A DNA stretch of 64,000 nucleotides from Arthrobacter sp. YN (GCF_002224285.1 NZ_CP022436.1:2790001-2854000); one strand, 5' to 3'; shown: positions 27,459 through 37,174, counted from the stretch's first letter. The notes: a model not told the origin generated them from the sequence alone. Program-made: numbers and translations.

Positions 27459-29477
27459 GTGAAACCCGAGCAACTGCCACTGCTGAACTCCGTGTCCGCC
27501 CCTGCCATCCACCCTGATGGGACCAAGGCGGTGGTTTCCGTCACCAGGCCGGATTTTGACGCTGACAGTTATGTTGGCCAGCTGTGGACAGTACCTCTGG
27601 ACAACACCAAGCACCCCCGTCGCATTACCCGCGGTTTCAGGGACAGCTCGCCTGCCTTCTCACCCGACGGCCTTGTCCTGGCCTTCCTCCGGAGCGATCC
27701 CGACGGCAAGCCGCAATTATTCGTCGTGGAGGCTGCCGGCGGCGAACCGCAGCGGATCACAGATCAGCACACCGGAGTGGCAGGATTCGTGTGGGCGCCC
27801 GATTCGCACCGGATTGCTTTCCTGGCGCGCGTCCCGGAACAAGGGCGTTATGGAACGGTGGAGGGTGTGACCTCCGGCGGCGAGGATGCCCGGCTGCTCA
27901 CTGCGAACCAATACAGAATGAACGGCGTGGGGTACACCACCGATCAGCGCCAGCAGGTCTTCGTTGTTGAGGTTCCGGAGTTGGGCGGGGAGCCTGCGGT
28001 AGCGCCCCGTGGGCGCGCGGCACACGAACAGCCAGCACCTGCGGGGCACGGGATTCCAGCGGCCAGGCAACTGACGTTTGGCGATTCAGACCACGAGTCC
28101 CCATGCTTTTCTGCCGACGGCTCGCACCTTTACTTCGTAGCGGCGCTGCATGAAGGGCACGACGACGATCTTGTCACCTCGGTTTACAGGGTGGACGCCG
28201 GCGGAGGCGAGCCGTCCGTCGTCGAACCATCCAATGCCGGCCTTCAAACCGTCACCGGCGTCCGAGCCTCCTTGGATGGACGCTGGCTGTTTTATACCGC
28301 CCAAGGTCTGGGAACTACGGGCAAGGACTTCGTTGCCCGGAACGGCGTCCTGTACGTCATGCCAGTTGGCGGCGGTGAAGCCGCAGCCCTGACCGATGAA
28401 GAACACCTGGACGTTTCAGGGCCTTTGGAACCGAGCGGACCTGCCAGCATGCTTGTCCTGAACACGGCTCTGGGCAGTGTTGAACTGCTCGACGTTCCCG
28501 CCGATGGTGAGATCATGCCCCTGGTCCATGGTGCCCGGGTGGTCATTGGCGCAACGGTTGCCGCCAACGGTGAGATCGCGGTGAGTCTCTCCGACGCATC
28601 AACCGTGGGCGACGTCGCTTCCCTGGTACGCGGGGAACTGCGCTTGTTGACCGACTTCTCAGCCGCGCTCAGGAACAACTCGCGGGTCAGCGAGCCCTTG
28701 GACTTCGAGGCCGAATCCTCTGATGGGCATCCGGTGCATGGTTGGCTGGTCCTGCCGGACGGGCCCGGACCACATCCGGTGTTGCTGTCCATCCACGGTG
28801 GTCCGTTCGCCCAGTACACCGGAGCTTTCTTCGATGAAGCGCAGGTTTACGCTGCCGCCGGATACGCAGTGGTGATGTGCAATCCCCGTGGCTCAGCCGG
28901 TTACGGCCAAACGCACGGCCGTGCCATCAAGGAGCGCATGGGAACCGTGGATATGCAGGACGTGCTGGCGTTCCTGGATGCGGCCTTGGCCGTCCATAGC
29001 GCGGTGCTGGACAAGGACAGGGTGGGCATCATGGGTGGTTCCTACGGGGGTTACCTGACCGCCTGGACCATCGCCCACGATCACCGCTTCAAAGCAGCGA
29101 TCGTGGAACGCGGATTCCTGGACCCGGTCAGCTTCGCGGGGTCCTCCGACATTGGCTGGTTTTTCGGCGGTGAGTACACGGGTGGCACTCCTGGGCAGAT
29201 GACGGCCCAGAGCCCTATGGCAGTTGTGGGTACCGTCCAAACTCCAACGCTGGTGGTGCACAGTGAAAACGACCTTCGATGCCCCATCGAACAAGGGCAG
29301 CGCTACTACTCACACCTGAAGGCCCAGGGAGTTGATACCGCTTTGTTGGTTTTCCCGGGCGAGGACCACGAATTGTCCCGGTCGGGGACGCCGCACCACC
29401 GCAGGCAGCGCTTTGACCACATCCTTGGCTGGTGGGCACGGTACTTGCCTACTGCGTCGAATCACGAGGAGGACTAG
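27459..29477 (+). CDS. S9-family (prolyl-oligopeptidase-like) serine peptidase
   Basis: A 672-residue peptidase with an N-terminal beta-propeller (WD40/PD40-like repeats such as DSSPAFSPDGLVLAFLRS and DHESPCFSADGSHLYFV) and a C-terminal alpha/beta-hydrolase domain. The catalytic triad can be placed at Ser528 in MGGSYGGYLTAW, Asp605 in SENDLRCP, and His637 in GEDHELSRSG. These features match the dipeptidyl/acylaminoacyl-peptidase group of family S9. GTG 27459 begins the conserved MKPEQLPLLNSV. The open frame runs further upstream only by chance across the divergent rRNA-methyltransferase gene. It converges on the deformylase gene. Confidence 0.93.
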   Translation: MKPEQLPLLNSVSAPAIHPDGTKAVVSVTRPDFDADSYVGQLWTVPLDNTKHPRRITRGFRDSSPAFSPDGLVLAFLRSDPDGKPQLFVVEAAGGEPQRITDQHTGVAGFVWAPDSHRIAFLARVPEQGRYGTVEGVTSGGEDARLLTANQYRMNGVGYTTDQRQQVFVVEVPELGGEPAVAPRGRAAHEQPAPAGHGIPAARQLTFGDSDHESPCFSADGSHLYFVAALHEGHDDDLVTSVYRVDAGGGEPSVVEPSNAGLQTVTGVRASLDGRWLFYTAQGLGTTGKDFVARNGVLYVMPVGGGEAAALTDEEHLDVSGPLEPSGPASMLVLNTALGSVELLDVPADGEIMPLVHGARVVIGATVAANGEIAVSLSDASTVGDVASLVRGELRLLTDFSAALRNNSRVSEPLDFEAESSDGHPVHGWLVLPDGPGPHPVLLSIHGGPFAQYTGAFFDEAQVYAAAGYAVVMCNPRGSAGYGQTHGRAIKERMGTVDMQDVLAFLDAALAVHSAVLDKDRVGIMGGSYGGYLTAWTIAHDHRFKAAIVERGFLDPVSFAGSSDIGWFFGGEYTGGTPGQMTAQSPMAVVGTVQTPTLVVHSENDLRCPIEQGQRYYSHLKAQGVDTALLVFPGEDHELSRSGTPHHRRQRFDHILGWWARYLPTASNHEED

Positions 29478-29517
29478 CTGTACCAAGCCAGCGGGCCGCT
29501 GAACCTGGCCTTGGCCG

Positions 29518-30192
29518 TCAGCGCAGGAAGCCCAGGCTCCGGCGTGCATCCTCGATCTCCGGAGTTGCCCAGCGGGCAGAATGTTCCGCATTGCTGGACA
29601 GCGACCTGATTTCGGCTCGGTCCAGGTACAGCGTGCCGAGGAGATGGTCCGTCTCGTGTTGCACAATGCGCGCCTGCCAGCCTGAGAACCATTCCTCCAC
29701 TGGCTCACCCGCGGGCGTAACGTAGCTCAGCTCTACATTCCGGTGACGGGTTACCACTGCCTGGTAACCGTTGACGGAGAGGCAGCCTTCATAGAAGGAG
29801 GCCGTCTCGACTCCCAACGGACGGCACTGCGGGTTCACGATGGCGAAAAACTCCATATGCTCCCGATGCCGCACCGCGGCGGACGCAGGGTCAAGATCGT
29901 ACTGGTCCTCCAGCACGGCCACCTGCAGCGGGATGCCCAGCTGGGGCGCAGCCAAACCGACGCCGGGAGCGTCGTGCATCACCTCGCGCATCCGATCCAC
30001 CAGGGCCATCAGTTCGACGTCGTCCAGCTGGCCATCGTACGGGGCGGCGAGTTGACGCAGCACGGGGTGTCCGGCCTGGACGATCGGGGGAAGTTCTTCC
30101 GCATCAAGCAACCTGCGGACAGCGTCCCGTATCTGGGTGGGGTTGAAGTCCGTGGCCGGGCTCGCGGCCTCGTGATGAGGTTGATGGTTCAT
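29518..30192 (-). CDS. def: Peptide deformylase
   Basis: Removes the N-formyl group from nascent proteins. The 224-residue protein contains all three motifs: GVGLAAPQ at 77-84, EGCLS at 135-139 (Cys137 metal ligand), and HETDH at 179-183, the HExxH metal motif. Its ~35-residue N-terminal extension and length above 200 residues place it among the longer actinobacterial deformylases; a second, shorter paralogue elsewhere in the genome is likely. The last residues (ARRSLGFLR) are a usual tail. It diverges from the NTF2-like gene with a 51-base shared promoter region. Confidence 0.95.
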   Translation of the reverse strand: MNHQPHHEAASPATDFNPTQIRDAVRRLLDAEELPPIVQAGHPVLRQLAAPYDGQLDDVELMALVDRMREVMHDAPGVGLAAPQLGIPLQVAVLEDQYDLDPASAAVRHREHMEFFAIVNPQCRPLGVETASFYEGCLSVNGYQAVVTRHRNVELSYVTPAGEPVEEWFSGWQARIVQHETDHLLGTLYLDRAEIRSLSSNAEHSARWATPEIEDARRSLGFLR

Positions 30193-30243
30193 GGCACGAG
30201 CCTATCGCCACGGCTGTCCGTTACGTTGGGCTAGGCTCGACGG

Positions 30244-30651
30244 ATGACCGATTCATCTTCTTTGGACCGCGTACTGGGTTTCGTCCGGACTGTTGAAGCC
30301 GGCGGTGGAGCAGCTGAGCTGCGGCCATACCTTGCCGAGGATTTTCAACTCACTGAGTGGCCCCATGCGTTGTCCAAAACGGGTTCCACCAGGAACCTGC
30401 AGGACACTCTGGCCGGCGCCGACCACAGCAAGGACATTGTTGCCGATCAGCGATTCGAGGTAGTCCGCACCACCAGCGAAGGCGACCGCGTGGTACTCGA
30501 GATGAACTGGTCGGCCACGCTGCTCCTTGACCTGCCGCACTGGGACCGTGGCGATACCATCAGGGCCAGGAGCACAGCGGTCTTTGAGCTGCGGGACGGG
30601 CTGATTGTCAGCCAGGACACGTACGACTGCTATTACACGACGCCGGAGTAG
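30244..30651 (+). CDS. NTF2-like (SnoaL-type) small protein
   Basis: The 135-residue product looks like a single cone-shaped alpha+beta domain of the NTF2/SnoaL superfamily. An N-terminal helix is followed by PYLAEDFQLTEWPHAL. The second half is beta-rich and contains DRVVLEMNWSATLLLD, RARSTAVFELRDGLIVSQDTYDCYY. This last segment is the family's conserved C-terminal strand pair. Members act as polyketide cyclases, isomerases or unknown. It diverges from the deformylase gene and converges end to end on the FAD monooxygenase gene of the polyketide operon (the two stops are adjacent), so a role with that operon cannot be excluded. Confidence 0.8.
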   Translation: MTDSSSLDRVLGFVRTVEAGGGAAELRPYLAEDFQLTEWPHALSKTGSTRNLQDTLAGADHSKDIVADQRFEVVRTTSEGDRVVLEMNWSATLLLDLPHWDRGDTIRARSTAVFELRDGLIVSQDTYDCYYTTPE

Positions 30652-31782
30652 CTATCGCATGGTGAAACGCCGTTCCACCAACCCTGCTATCGAAGGAAGC
30701 CCGAGCACGCCGGCGAAGAACCTGTTCCTGGCTTCCATGACCGACGGTGGCAACGGCCTGCCCAGCGCCATGTTGAGTCCGGCCTGACGCGAAGCCCGTT
30801 GGGCTGCCTTTCTGCGGGACCTCTCGAAGTGCTCCAGCAGCCGCCCCACGTCGGCCCCACCAAATGAAGCATCCATGATGGGTGCAAGCGCCGCAGCGTC
30901 CAACCAGCCCAGGTTCATGCCTTGACCACCGATCGGGCTGATTTCGTGGGCTGCATCGCCGAGCAACACCACCCGGCCGTGGACCATTCGCGCCGCAAGC
31001 CGGGACCGCACCTCGAAGGCACTCAGCATGGTGTTGCTCCGGGAGTCCGGCACTTCGCCCGTTCTGGCCCCGATCAGCTCAGCCAGCCCGGCCGCCGTCG
31101 TGCCCTTGTCCGGTGACCCCAGCCTCACCACCCATCTGCGTACCCCGCCCGGCAACGGAAACGACTCCACAATCCCGGCCGGTTCCAGATAGAGGACCGC
31201 ATCCGTGCCGTGGGAAGTGGCATCAGCGAAATCGCCCATGATGTAGCAATCCGGATAGCTCCGTGACGGCAAGTGCGGCAGAATCCTTTGGCGGATCGCT
31301 GAGTGCGCCCCATCAGCGGCTACTACCAACCGTGCGCGGAACTCGAGGCCGCCAGCGGTTGAATCCGCCCTGACGCGCACGGACCTGAAGTCATCCACCA
31401 CTTCCTGGACATCCGCGCCGCGGACGATCGCGGCGGAGTCCAGATCCATGACGGTCCTCTCCAGGACCTTCTCGGTAACCGTTTGCGGTACCGCAAGGAT
31501 AAACGGGAAGTCGGGGTCGCCGTCGAACGCCAGTCGGGCAACCATGCGTCTTTGGCTGTAGGCAACGCCTCGGTGGATATGGACGCCGGCGGCAACCAGC
31601 TGGTCGGCAACCCCGGCGCGGGCCAGCTCCGCCAACGCCGGCGGATGGATACCGATGGCCCGCGAACTGTCACTTTGGCTGTCCCTCCGTTCCAGTATCC
31701 GCACCTGGTGCCCTTGTTGAAGCAACAGGGCTCCCATGAACAGTCCCACGGGTCCGGCACCGACGATCACTACGTCAAGCAT
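30652..31782 (-). CDS. FAD-dependent monooxygenase, SrsC-like
   Basis: A class A flavoprotein monooxygenase of 376 residues. The FAD-binding GAGPVG is at 8-13 in LDVVIVGAGPVGLF, the second FAD motif GDAAHEISPIGGQGMNLGW sits near residue 270, and the NAD(P)H/FAD interaction DG stretch is VVAADGAHSAIR. It is the third gene after a type III polyketide synthase and a methyltransferase; in Streptomyces griseus srsABC the flavoprotein SrsC hydroxylates the resorcinol ring to yield quinones. ATG 31782 starts the first FAD motif, and the longer open frame overlapping the methyltransferase was trimmed. It overlaps that gene by eight bases. Confidence 0.88.
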   Translation of the reverse strand: MLDVVIVGAGPVGLFMGALLLQQGHQVRILERRDSQSDSSRAIGIHPPALAELARAGVADQLVAAGVHIHRGVAYSQRRMVARLAFDGDPDFPFILAVPQTVTEKVLERTVMDLDSAAIVRGADVQEVVDDFRSVRVRADSTAGGLEFRARLVVAADGAHSAIRQRILPHLPSRSYPDCYIMGDFADATSHGTDAVLYLEPAGIVESFPLPGGVRRWVVRLGSPDKGTTAAGLAELIGARTGEVPDSRSNTMLSAFEVRSRLAARMVHGRVVLLGDAAHEISPIGGQGMNLGWLDAAALAPIMDASFGGADVGRLLEHFERSRRKAAQRASRQAGLNMALGRPLPPSVMEARNRFFAGVLGLPSIAGLVERRFTMR

Positions 31783-32506
31783 TTTCTGCCCTTGGGGATG
31801 AAGCCGCGCGCTCCTCGTGGACCAGCAGGTGGTGCCAGGGGCCGTTTGCCTCCACCCTCCAGCTCGCCGGAACGGTGGATGCCAGTTCCGCGGCGGTGTA
31901 GCTGCGTTTGATGGACACCAAGCCGTCACCCCAGATGTAGGAGCCCAAGCCCAAAGGCCAGAAGCCGGCCATGAACAGCAGGTAGGAGAGGTTACTGCGT
32001 TTGAGGTCGTTGTGCAGCACGAGGCCGCGGCTGAGCGCCTCCGAGTCGCGCAGGACACCGGCCATCTGCGCGGCATCGAGGTGGTGAAGGATGTGGTTGG
32101 AGATGACGAAATCGAACACCAGCCCTTCTGCGACGAGCTCGGAGCTGTGTGCTTGACGGTAGGTGACGCCCTCCATCGCGGGAAGCTTCGAAGCAAAGGC
32201 AAAAGCCCTGGCATCCGGATCGATCGCAGTCACCGTGAGGCGGTAGCCATCCTTCCTGGCCCACCCAGCAAGGCTCCGGGCTACGTCACCGCTGCCGCAC
32301 CCGATGTCCAACAGCGACGCTTCGCCCTCGGCAGCCAACACTGGGCGGATCCTGTGGCGGTAAGTACCGTGCCAGCCCGACAGAAGACTGTTGACCACCG
32401 GAAACCTGGCATAGGTCCGGATGAGGCGATCGGGGTCGCAGTCAGCCCTGTCCATCTCCTCCACAGACGACAGATCCCTCTTCTGGAGGGACCCCCAAGG
32501 ACTCAC
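31775..32506 (-). CDS. Class I SAM methyltransferase, SrsB-position
   Basis: A 243-residue SAM-dependent methyltransferase with motif I LLDIGCGSGDVA at residues 65-76 and the acidic motif AIDPDARAF. The post-motif segment FDFVISNHILHHLD is usual for small-molecule methyltransferases. It is the middle gene of the polyketide operon, overlapping both neighbours by four to eight bases, so it is translationally coupled. By position it would methylate the phenolic product, as does the methyltransferase of srsABC, but it is a soluble class I enzyme and need not be orthologous to SrsB. Confidence 0.88.
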   Translation of the reverse strand: MSPWGSLQKRDLSSVEEMDRADCDPDRLIRTYARFPVVNSLLSGWHGTYRHRIRPVLAAEGEASLLDIGCGSGDVARSLAGWARKDGYRLTVTAIDPDARAFAFASKLPAMEGVTYRQAHSSELVAEGLVFDFVISNHILHHLDAAQMAGVLRDSEALSRGLVLHNDLKRSNLSYLLFMAGFWPLGLGSYIWGDGLVSIKRSYTAAELASTVPASWRVEANGPWHHLLVHEERAASSPRAENA

Positions 32507-33639
32507 AGATCGGGGGAGACCAGCGTGAACAGGCCTGTCTCCACTGTCAGGCCCGGACCGAACGCCATGGAACAGATCCGTTCCTCACGTTCGGAGGCGG
32601 CCTGGCCCATCATGTACTTCAGGACGAAGAGCACGGTGGCGCTGCTCATGTTGCCGTATTCACGCAGTGTCTCCCTGGCCGGGATCAACTGCTCGTGGGT
32701 CAGTTCCAGTTTGGACTCCACCTTGTCCAGGATGCTGCGGCCACCAGGATGGATGGCCCAATGGGTGATGTCCCGGTACGGGAGCCCGGCCAGTTGGGGC
32801 TCCTTGGCAAGGAGCGGTTCCAGTGCGCCCGTTATGTGTTCCTCGATGATGTGCGGAACGTAGGAGCCCAGCACCATTTCGAAGCCTTCGTCGCCGATAT
32901 TCCAGGCCATGGCTTCCTCGCCCACAGGCGTGAGGACCGTTTCGAAGTGGTCCAGCCTGATGACCGGGTCCGGTCCTTCCGGTTCCCGCGCCGTCACGAC
33001 GGCGGCCGCCGCGCCATCACCGAAGATGGCCGAACCCATGATGGTGTCGGGATCGTTGGACGTGCGGACGTGAAGGGAACAGAGTTCAACACAGATCACC
33101 AGGACTACGGCATCGGGATCAGCAACGCAGAACTGTTTGGCGGCTTTGAGGGCAGGGAACGCGGCGTAGCAGCCCATAAATCCCAAGTGGTAGCGCTGAA
33201 CGGCCGGGTTCAGGCCCAAGGCCCTCACAACTTTGTAATCGGGGCCCGGGTTGAAGAAGCCCGTACAAGACACGGTGATGACGTGGGTGATGTCGTCGAG
33301 GTCGATACCGGAGGCCTGGGCTACCGCCGTCTTTCCTGCCTCCACAAACAGCTTGGTGGCTTCGGTAGCGAAAATTTCGTTGCGCACCTTGGTGCTGGGG
33401 CTGAGGACCCGGTTGGTTTCGGGGTCGAAGAACGTGGGATTCTCCGGGTGGGCGTCAAGGCTGAGCTCGGCAACGGCCGTGTAGCGGGTGTCGATTGCCG
33501 CCGAGTCGAAACAGGTGGTGACCAGGCGCGTGCCCAGTCGTGTCAGTCCTGGTTGGGAGGCGAAGACTTCCCGGGCCTGCTGCTGCACGAGGATTGTTGG
33601 CGGAACTGCGGTTTCAAGGGACCTCACGTATACCGGCAT
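32503..33639 (-). CDS. Type III polyketide synthase
   Basis: A chalcone-synthase-fold condensing enzyme, 378 residues. The catalytic triad is clear: Cys125 in ITVSCTGFFNPG, His297 in THWAIHPGG, and Asn330 in YGNMSSATV. It probably extends fatty acyl-CoA with malonyl units to give alkylresorcinols or alkylpyrones, as inferred from the srsABC-like gene set; the starter and product cannot be read from sequence. It is the first gene of the operon, with a strong AATG-region start at 33639, and diverges from the UvrA2-type gene across 128 bases. Confidence 0.93.
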   Translation of the reverse strand: MPVYVRSLETAVPPTILVQQQAREVFASQPGLTRLGTRLVTTCFDSAAIDTRYTAVAELSLDAHPENPTFFDPETNRVLSPSTKVRNEIFATEATKLFVEAGKTAVAQASGIDLDDITHVITVSCTGFFNPGPDYKVVRALGLNPAVQRYHLGFMGCYAAFPALKAAKQFCVADPDAVVLVICVELCSLHVRTSNDPDTIMGSAIFGDGAAAAVVTAREPEGPDPVIRLDHFETVLTPVGEEAMAWNIGDEGFEMVLGSYVPHIIEEHITGALEPLLAKEPQLAGLPYRDITHWAIHPGGRSILDKVESKLELTHEQLIPARETLREYGNMSSATVLFVLKYMMGQAASEREERICSMAFGPGLTVETGLFTLVSPDL

Positions 33640-33767
33640 GCTTCATTCTTAGCGAGTAAACGGAGGAAGACAATGGCAGAATCGAACTTACTGACCGAGG
33701 TTGGTCACGGATAGCCAGGCGACGCCGACGGGGGACTGTTGGGCAGCGCCGCCCCACAGATGGAGAA

Positions 33768-36167
33768 ATGATGACTATTGCCGCGAGCACTGACACGGAG
33801 TCTCACGAGTCGCATGTCGCAGACACCCACGATCTCATCAGGGTCCAGGGTGCGCGCGAGAACAACCTGAAGGACGTCAGCATAGAGATTCCCAAACGCC
33901 GGCTCACGGTGTTCACGGGGGTCTCGGGGTCAGGAAAGAGCTCCCTGGTTTTCGCCACGATTGCTGCAGAGTCGCAGCGCATGATCAACGAAACGTACAG
34001 CGCTTTTGTCCAAGGGTTTATGCCCTCGCTGGCCCGCCCCGACGTGGACATGCTGGAAGGCCTGACCACGGCGATCATCGTGGACCAGGAGCGCATGGGC
34101 TCCAATCCCCGTTCAACAGTTGGCACAGCCACGGACGCCAACGCCATGCTGCGGATCCTCTTCAGCCGCCTCGGCCAGCCGCACATCGGTTCACCCAACG
34201 CCTACTCGTTCAACGTCCCCACGGTGAAGGCCAGTGGCGCCATTACTGTAGAGCGCGGCGAGGGCAAAACGAAGACGGAGAAAGCTACGTTCAACCGCTT
34301 GGGCGGTATGTGTTCACGCTGTGAAGGCATGGGATCCGTCAATGACTTCGATCTCACGGCACTCTACGACGACACCAAGTCGCTCAGCGAGGGCGCGCTC
34401 ACCATTCCCGGATACACCATGGATGGTTGGTACGGACGGATCTTCAGCGGTTCCGGGTTCTTCAATATGGACAAACCAATCGCCAAGTTCACCAAGAAGG
34501 AACTCCACGACCTCCTGTACCGTGAGCCCACCAAAATCAAGGTAGAGGGAATCAACCTCACCTACGAAGGCGTCATCCCCAAGATCCAGAAGTCGATGCT
34601 CAGCAAGGACGTGGACGCCCTGCAGCCCCATATTCGCGCATTCGTTGAGCGAGCCATCACGTTCACCACGTGCCCGGAGTGCGAGGGCACAAGGTTGAGC
34701 CCCGAAGCGCGGTCTTCGAAGATTAAGGGCAAGAGCATTGCCGACGTCTGCACCATGCAGATCAGCGACCTTGCCGGCTGGATCCGCGAACTTCATGAGC
34801 CCTCGGTGGCGCCCCTCCTGAAAGGACTCCAGCACCTTTTGGATTCCTTCGCGGAGATCGGCCTCGGCTATCTTTCGCTCGACCGGCCTGCCGGCACGTT
34901 GTCCGGGGGAGAGGCGCAGCGCACAAAGATGATCCGGCATCTGGGATCCTCCCTCACGGACGTGACGTACGTTTTTGATGAACCCACCATCGGACTCCAC
35001 CCGCACGACATCGAGCGAATGAACCAGTTGTTGCTGCAGTTGCGGGACAAGGGCAACACCGTGCTGGTGGTGGAGCACAAGCCCGAAACAATCGCGATCG
35101 CAGACCACGTGGTTGACCTTGGCCCCGGCGCAGGAACCGGCGGGGGCTCTGTCTGTTATGAGGGAGATCTGGATGGTTTGCGGGGGAGCGACACCATCAC
35201 CGGACGCCACCTGGATGATCGTGCTTCGATCAAGAAGACTGTGCGTTCAGCTTCCGGCCAACTGGAGATCCGGGGAGCGGCAACCAATAACCTCAAAAAC
35301 GTCGACGTCGACATCCCCTTAGGCGTTCTCTGCGTCCTGACCGGTGTGGCAGGGTCTGGCAAAAGCTCACTGATCCACGGCTCGGTGGCGACACGTGAGG
35401 GCGTGCTGGTGATCGACCAAGGCGCCATCCGCGGCTCGCGGAGGAGCAACCCCGCCACCTACACCGGACTCCTGGAACCCGTCCGCAAAGCCTTCGCGAA
35501 GGCAAACGGTGTGAAGCCGGCGCTGTTCAGCTCCAACTCGGAAGGTGCATGCCCTACATGTAATGGCGCCGGGGTCATCTACACAGACCTCGGAGTCATG
35601 GCAACCGTGGAATCCACGTGTGAAGAGTGCAATGGAAAGCGCTTTCAGGCCTCAGTTCTTGAATACAAGCTGGGGGACCGCAATATTGCAGAAGTGCTTG
35701 CAATGTCTGTGGATGAAGCCGAAGTCTTCTTCAAAGAAGGTGAAGCCAGAACACCGGCCGCCCACAAGATTCTGGACCGCTTGGCAGATGTTGGCCTCGG
35801 CTACCTGACCCTGGGCCAGCCGCTGACCACTTTGTCCGGCGGTGAGCGCCAACGCCTGAAGCTGGCCACGCAGATGTCCGAAAAGGGTGACATCTACATC
35901 CTGGACGAGCCGACCACCGGCCTGCACCTGGCCGATGTACAGAACTTGCTGGGCATGCTGGATCGCCTGGTGGAGTCGGGCAAATCCGTGATTGTGATCG
36001 AACACCACCAAGCCGTTATGGCTCACGCGGACTGGATTATCGACCTGGGACCAGGCGCAGGACACGACGGCGGCACCATAGTTTTCGCCGGTACGCCGGA
36101 TGAGCTTGTGGCCGGGAAATCGACGCTGACGGGCAAGCACCTGGCTGCGTACGTCGCGAACAGCTGA
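33768..36167 (+). CDS. UvrA2-type excinuclease-like ABC ATPase
   Basis: A UvrA paralogue of 799 residues, clearly shorter than canonical UvrA (about 940-950) because it lacks the UvrB-binding insertion. The first Walker A is GVSGSGKSS at 51-59, the first signature is LSGGEAQRT, the second Walker A is GVAGSGKSS and the second signature is LSGGERQRL. Cys4-type zinc modules are visible at MCSRCEGMGSVNDFD with TCPECEGTRLS, and at CPTCNGAG with CEECNGKRF. This is the UvrA2/DrrC class; DrrC protects a daunorubicin producer by acting on drug-damaged DNA. It diverges from a polyketide operon, so a self-protection or DNA-repair role is plausible but unproven. Confidence 0.93.
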   Translation: MMTIAASTDTESHESHVADTHDLIRVQGARENNLKDVSIEIPKRRLTVFTGVSGSGKSSLVFATIAAESQRMINETYSAFVQGFMPSLARPDVDMLEGLTTAIIVDQERMGSNPRSTVGTATDANAMLRILFSRLGQPHIGSPNAYSFNVPTVKASGAITVERGEGKTKTEKATFNRLGGMCSRCEGMGSVNDFDLTALYDDTKSLSEGALTIPGYTMDGWYGRIFSGSGFFNMDKPIAKFTKKELHDLLYREPTKIKVEGINLTYEGVIPKIQKSMLSKDVDALQPHIRAFVERAITFTTCPECEGTRLSPEARSSKIKGKSIADVCTMQISDLAGWIRELHEPSVAPLLKGLQHLLDSFAEIGLGYLSLDRPAGTLSGGEAQRTKMIRHLGSSLTDVTYVFDEPTIGLHPHDIERMNQLLLQLRDKGNTVLVVEHKPETIAIADHVVDLGPGAGTGGGSVCYEGDLDGLRGSDTITGRHLDDRASIKKTVRSASGQLEIRGAATNNLKNVDVDIPLGVLCVLTGVAGSGKSSLIHGSVATREGVLVIDQGAIRGSRRSNPATYTGLLEPVRKAFAKANGVKPALFSSNSEGACPTCNGAGVIYTDLGVMATVESTCEECNGKRFQASVLEYKLGDRNIAEVLAMSVDEAEVFFKEGEARTPAAHKILDRLADVGLGYLTLGQPLTTLSGGERQRLKLATQMSEKGDIYILDEPTTGLHLADVQNLLGMLDRLVESGKSVIVIEHHQAVMAHADWIIDLGPGAGHDGGTIVFAGTPDELVAGKSTLTGKHLAAYVANS

Positions 36168-36173
36168 CGGCCT

Positions 36174-36215
36174 CGGTGGTGGTCGTTCCGAAATAGTTCG
36201 GAACGACCACCACCG
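36174..36215. terminator. Bidirectional terminator between the UvrA2-type gene and the AraC gene
   Basis: A perfect 19-bp inverted repeat (CGGTGGTGGTCGTTCCGAA, loop ATAG, then its complement) lies between the two convergent genes. It starts seven bases after the UvrA2-type stop and ends three bases before the AraC stop. Confidence 0.9.
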
Positions 36216-36218
36216 AAT

Positions 36219-37079
36219 CTACTGGTGAAGCTCGAATTTCCGTTCCATCCCCAGATGCTGACGCCGCCAAGTGCCAGGGGACATGTGACAGACGGCGGAG
36301 AACGTTTCATGAAAGGAGCTCAGCGACTGAAAACCCGCTCGCGCGGACACAGCCGCGGTGGGAAGATCTGTCGTCAGAAGAAGACGCTGAGCGTGAGCGA
36401 CGCGGTGTTGTCGCAGGTAAGCGTTGATGCCTACGCCAAACACCTCACTAAAGATGGAAGCCGCCCGGTTGGGGTGAAGGTGAATTGCAGCCGCCACATC
36501 CGTTGCACGGACTGGTGATCCTGAGTTTTCCTTGATGAACAGCGCCATCTTGGCGGCACGTTGCATGTTCGCAGAAGATTTGCCATCTTCCGGCATGGCT
36601 TCGGACCAATCACCAAGGGATAACCGAACCAGCAGTCCTTGGATTTCCAGCTCCGCAGCGTGTTGTCCAAGATGACCCGGGAAGTAGAGATCGTAGGCCC
36701 AGCGATGGAAACTCGCCTCCAACCCGGAGTAGTCCCCGTTTGATGGTCCATGGAGGATCTCTCCCTGGAGCAGCCGGGCCTTGACGTTCGGGGGGACTGA
36801 CCAAGACAAGAACCGTGCCAACGGAACTGTGGCGAAAGCAAATGGCGTTGCCGGATCCATCTCCACCAATTGATGCGGTTGAGCGCCCCAAAACGCTGCT
36901 GGAATGCCTGCAGGGATGACGGAAGTACGGCCGCCGGAGTCGTAGATTACAGGGGCGGCACTGAAGTTCACCTCAATGTCATTGTGAGCATGCGCTTCTG
37001 ACATGCGGCTTGAATTGCCGCGCCACGCGACGAAGCCGAACGAGTTGTCGGTTTGCCGAGGCTCAGGGACATCTAACAT
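36219..37079 (-). CDS. AraC-family transcriptional regulator
   Basis: A 286-residue regulator with an N-terminal cupin-like sensing domain (EAHAHNDIEVNF at about 28-40) and a C-terminal double helix-turn-helix AraC domain (ATDVAAAIHLHPNRAASIFSEVFGVGINAYL and PTAAVSARAGFQSLSSFHETFSAVCHMSPGTW). ATG 37079 was chosen because it leaves about 95 bases for a divergent promoter; the longer frame from a TTG at 37163 would reach to within 11 bases of the divergent gene. It likely controls that dioxygenase gene. Confidence 0.87.
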   Translation of the reverse strand: MLDVPEPRQTDNSFGFVAWRGNSSRMSEAHAHNDIEVNFSAAPVIYDSGGRTSVIPAGIPAAFWGAQPHQLVEMDPATPFAFATVPLARFLSWSVPPNVKARLLQGEILHGPSNGDYSGLEASFHRWAYDLYFPGHLGQHAAELEIQGLLVRLSLGDWSEAMPEDGKSSANMQRAAKMALFIKENSGSPVRATDVAAAIHLHPNRAASIFSEVFGVGINAYLRQHRVAHAQRLLLTTDLPTAAVSARAGFQSLSSFHETFSAVCHMSPGTWRRQHLGMERKFELHQ

Positions 37080-37174
37080 GGTGGATTCTTGGAATTCCGT
37101 GGGGGAGAAGGCGACAAAGGTCCAGAACTCCAACCGTAGCATTGTGGTCACGATCAAGTTCAAGGAGATAAGTC

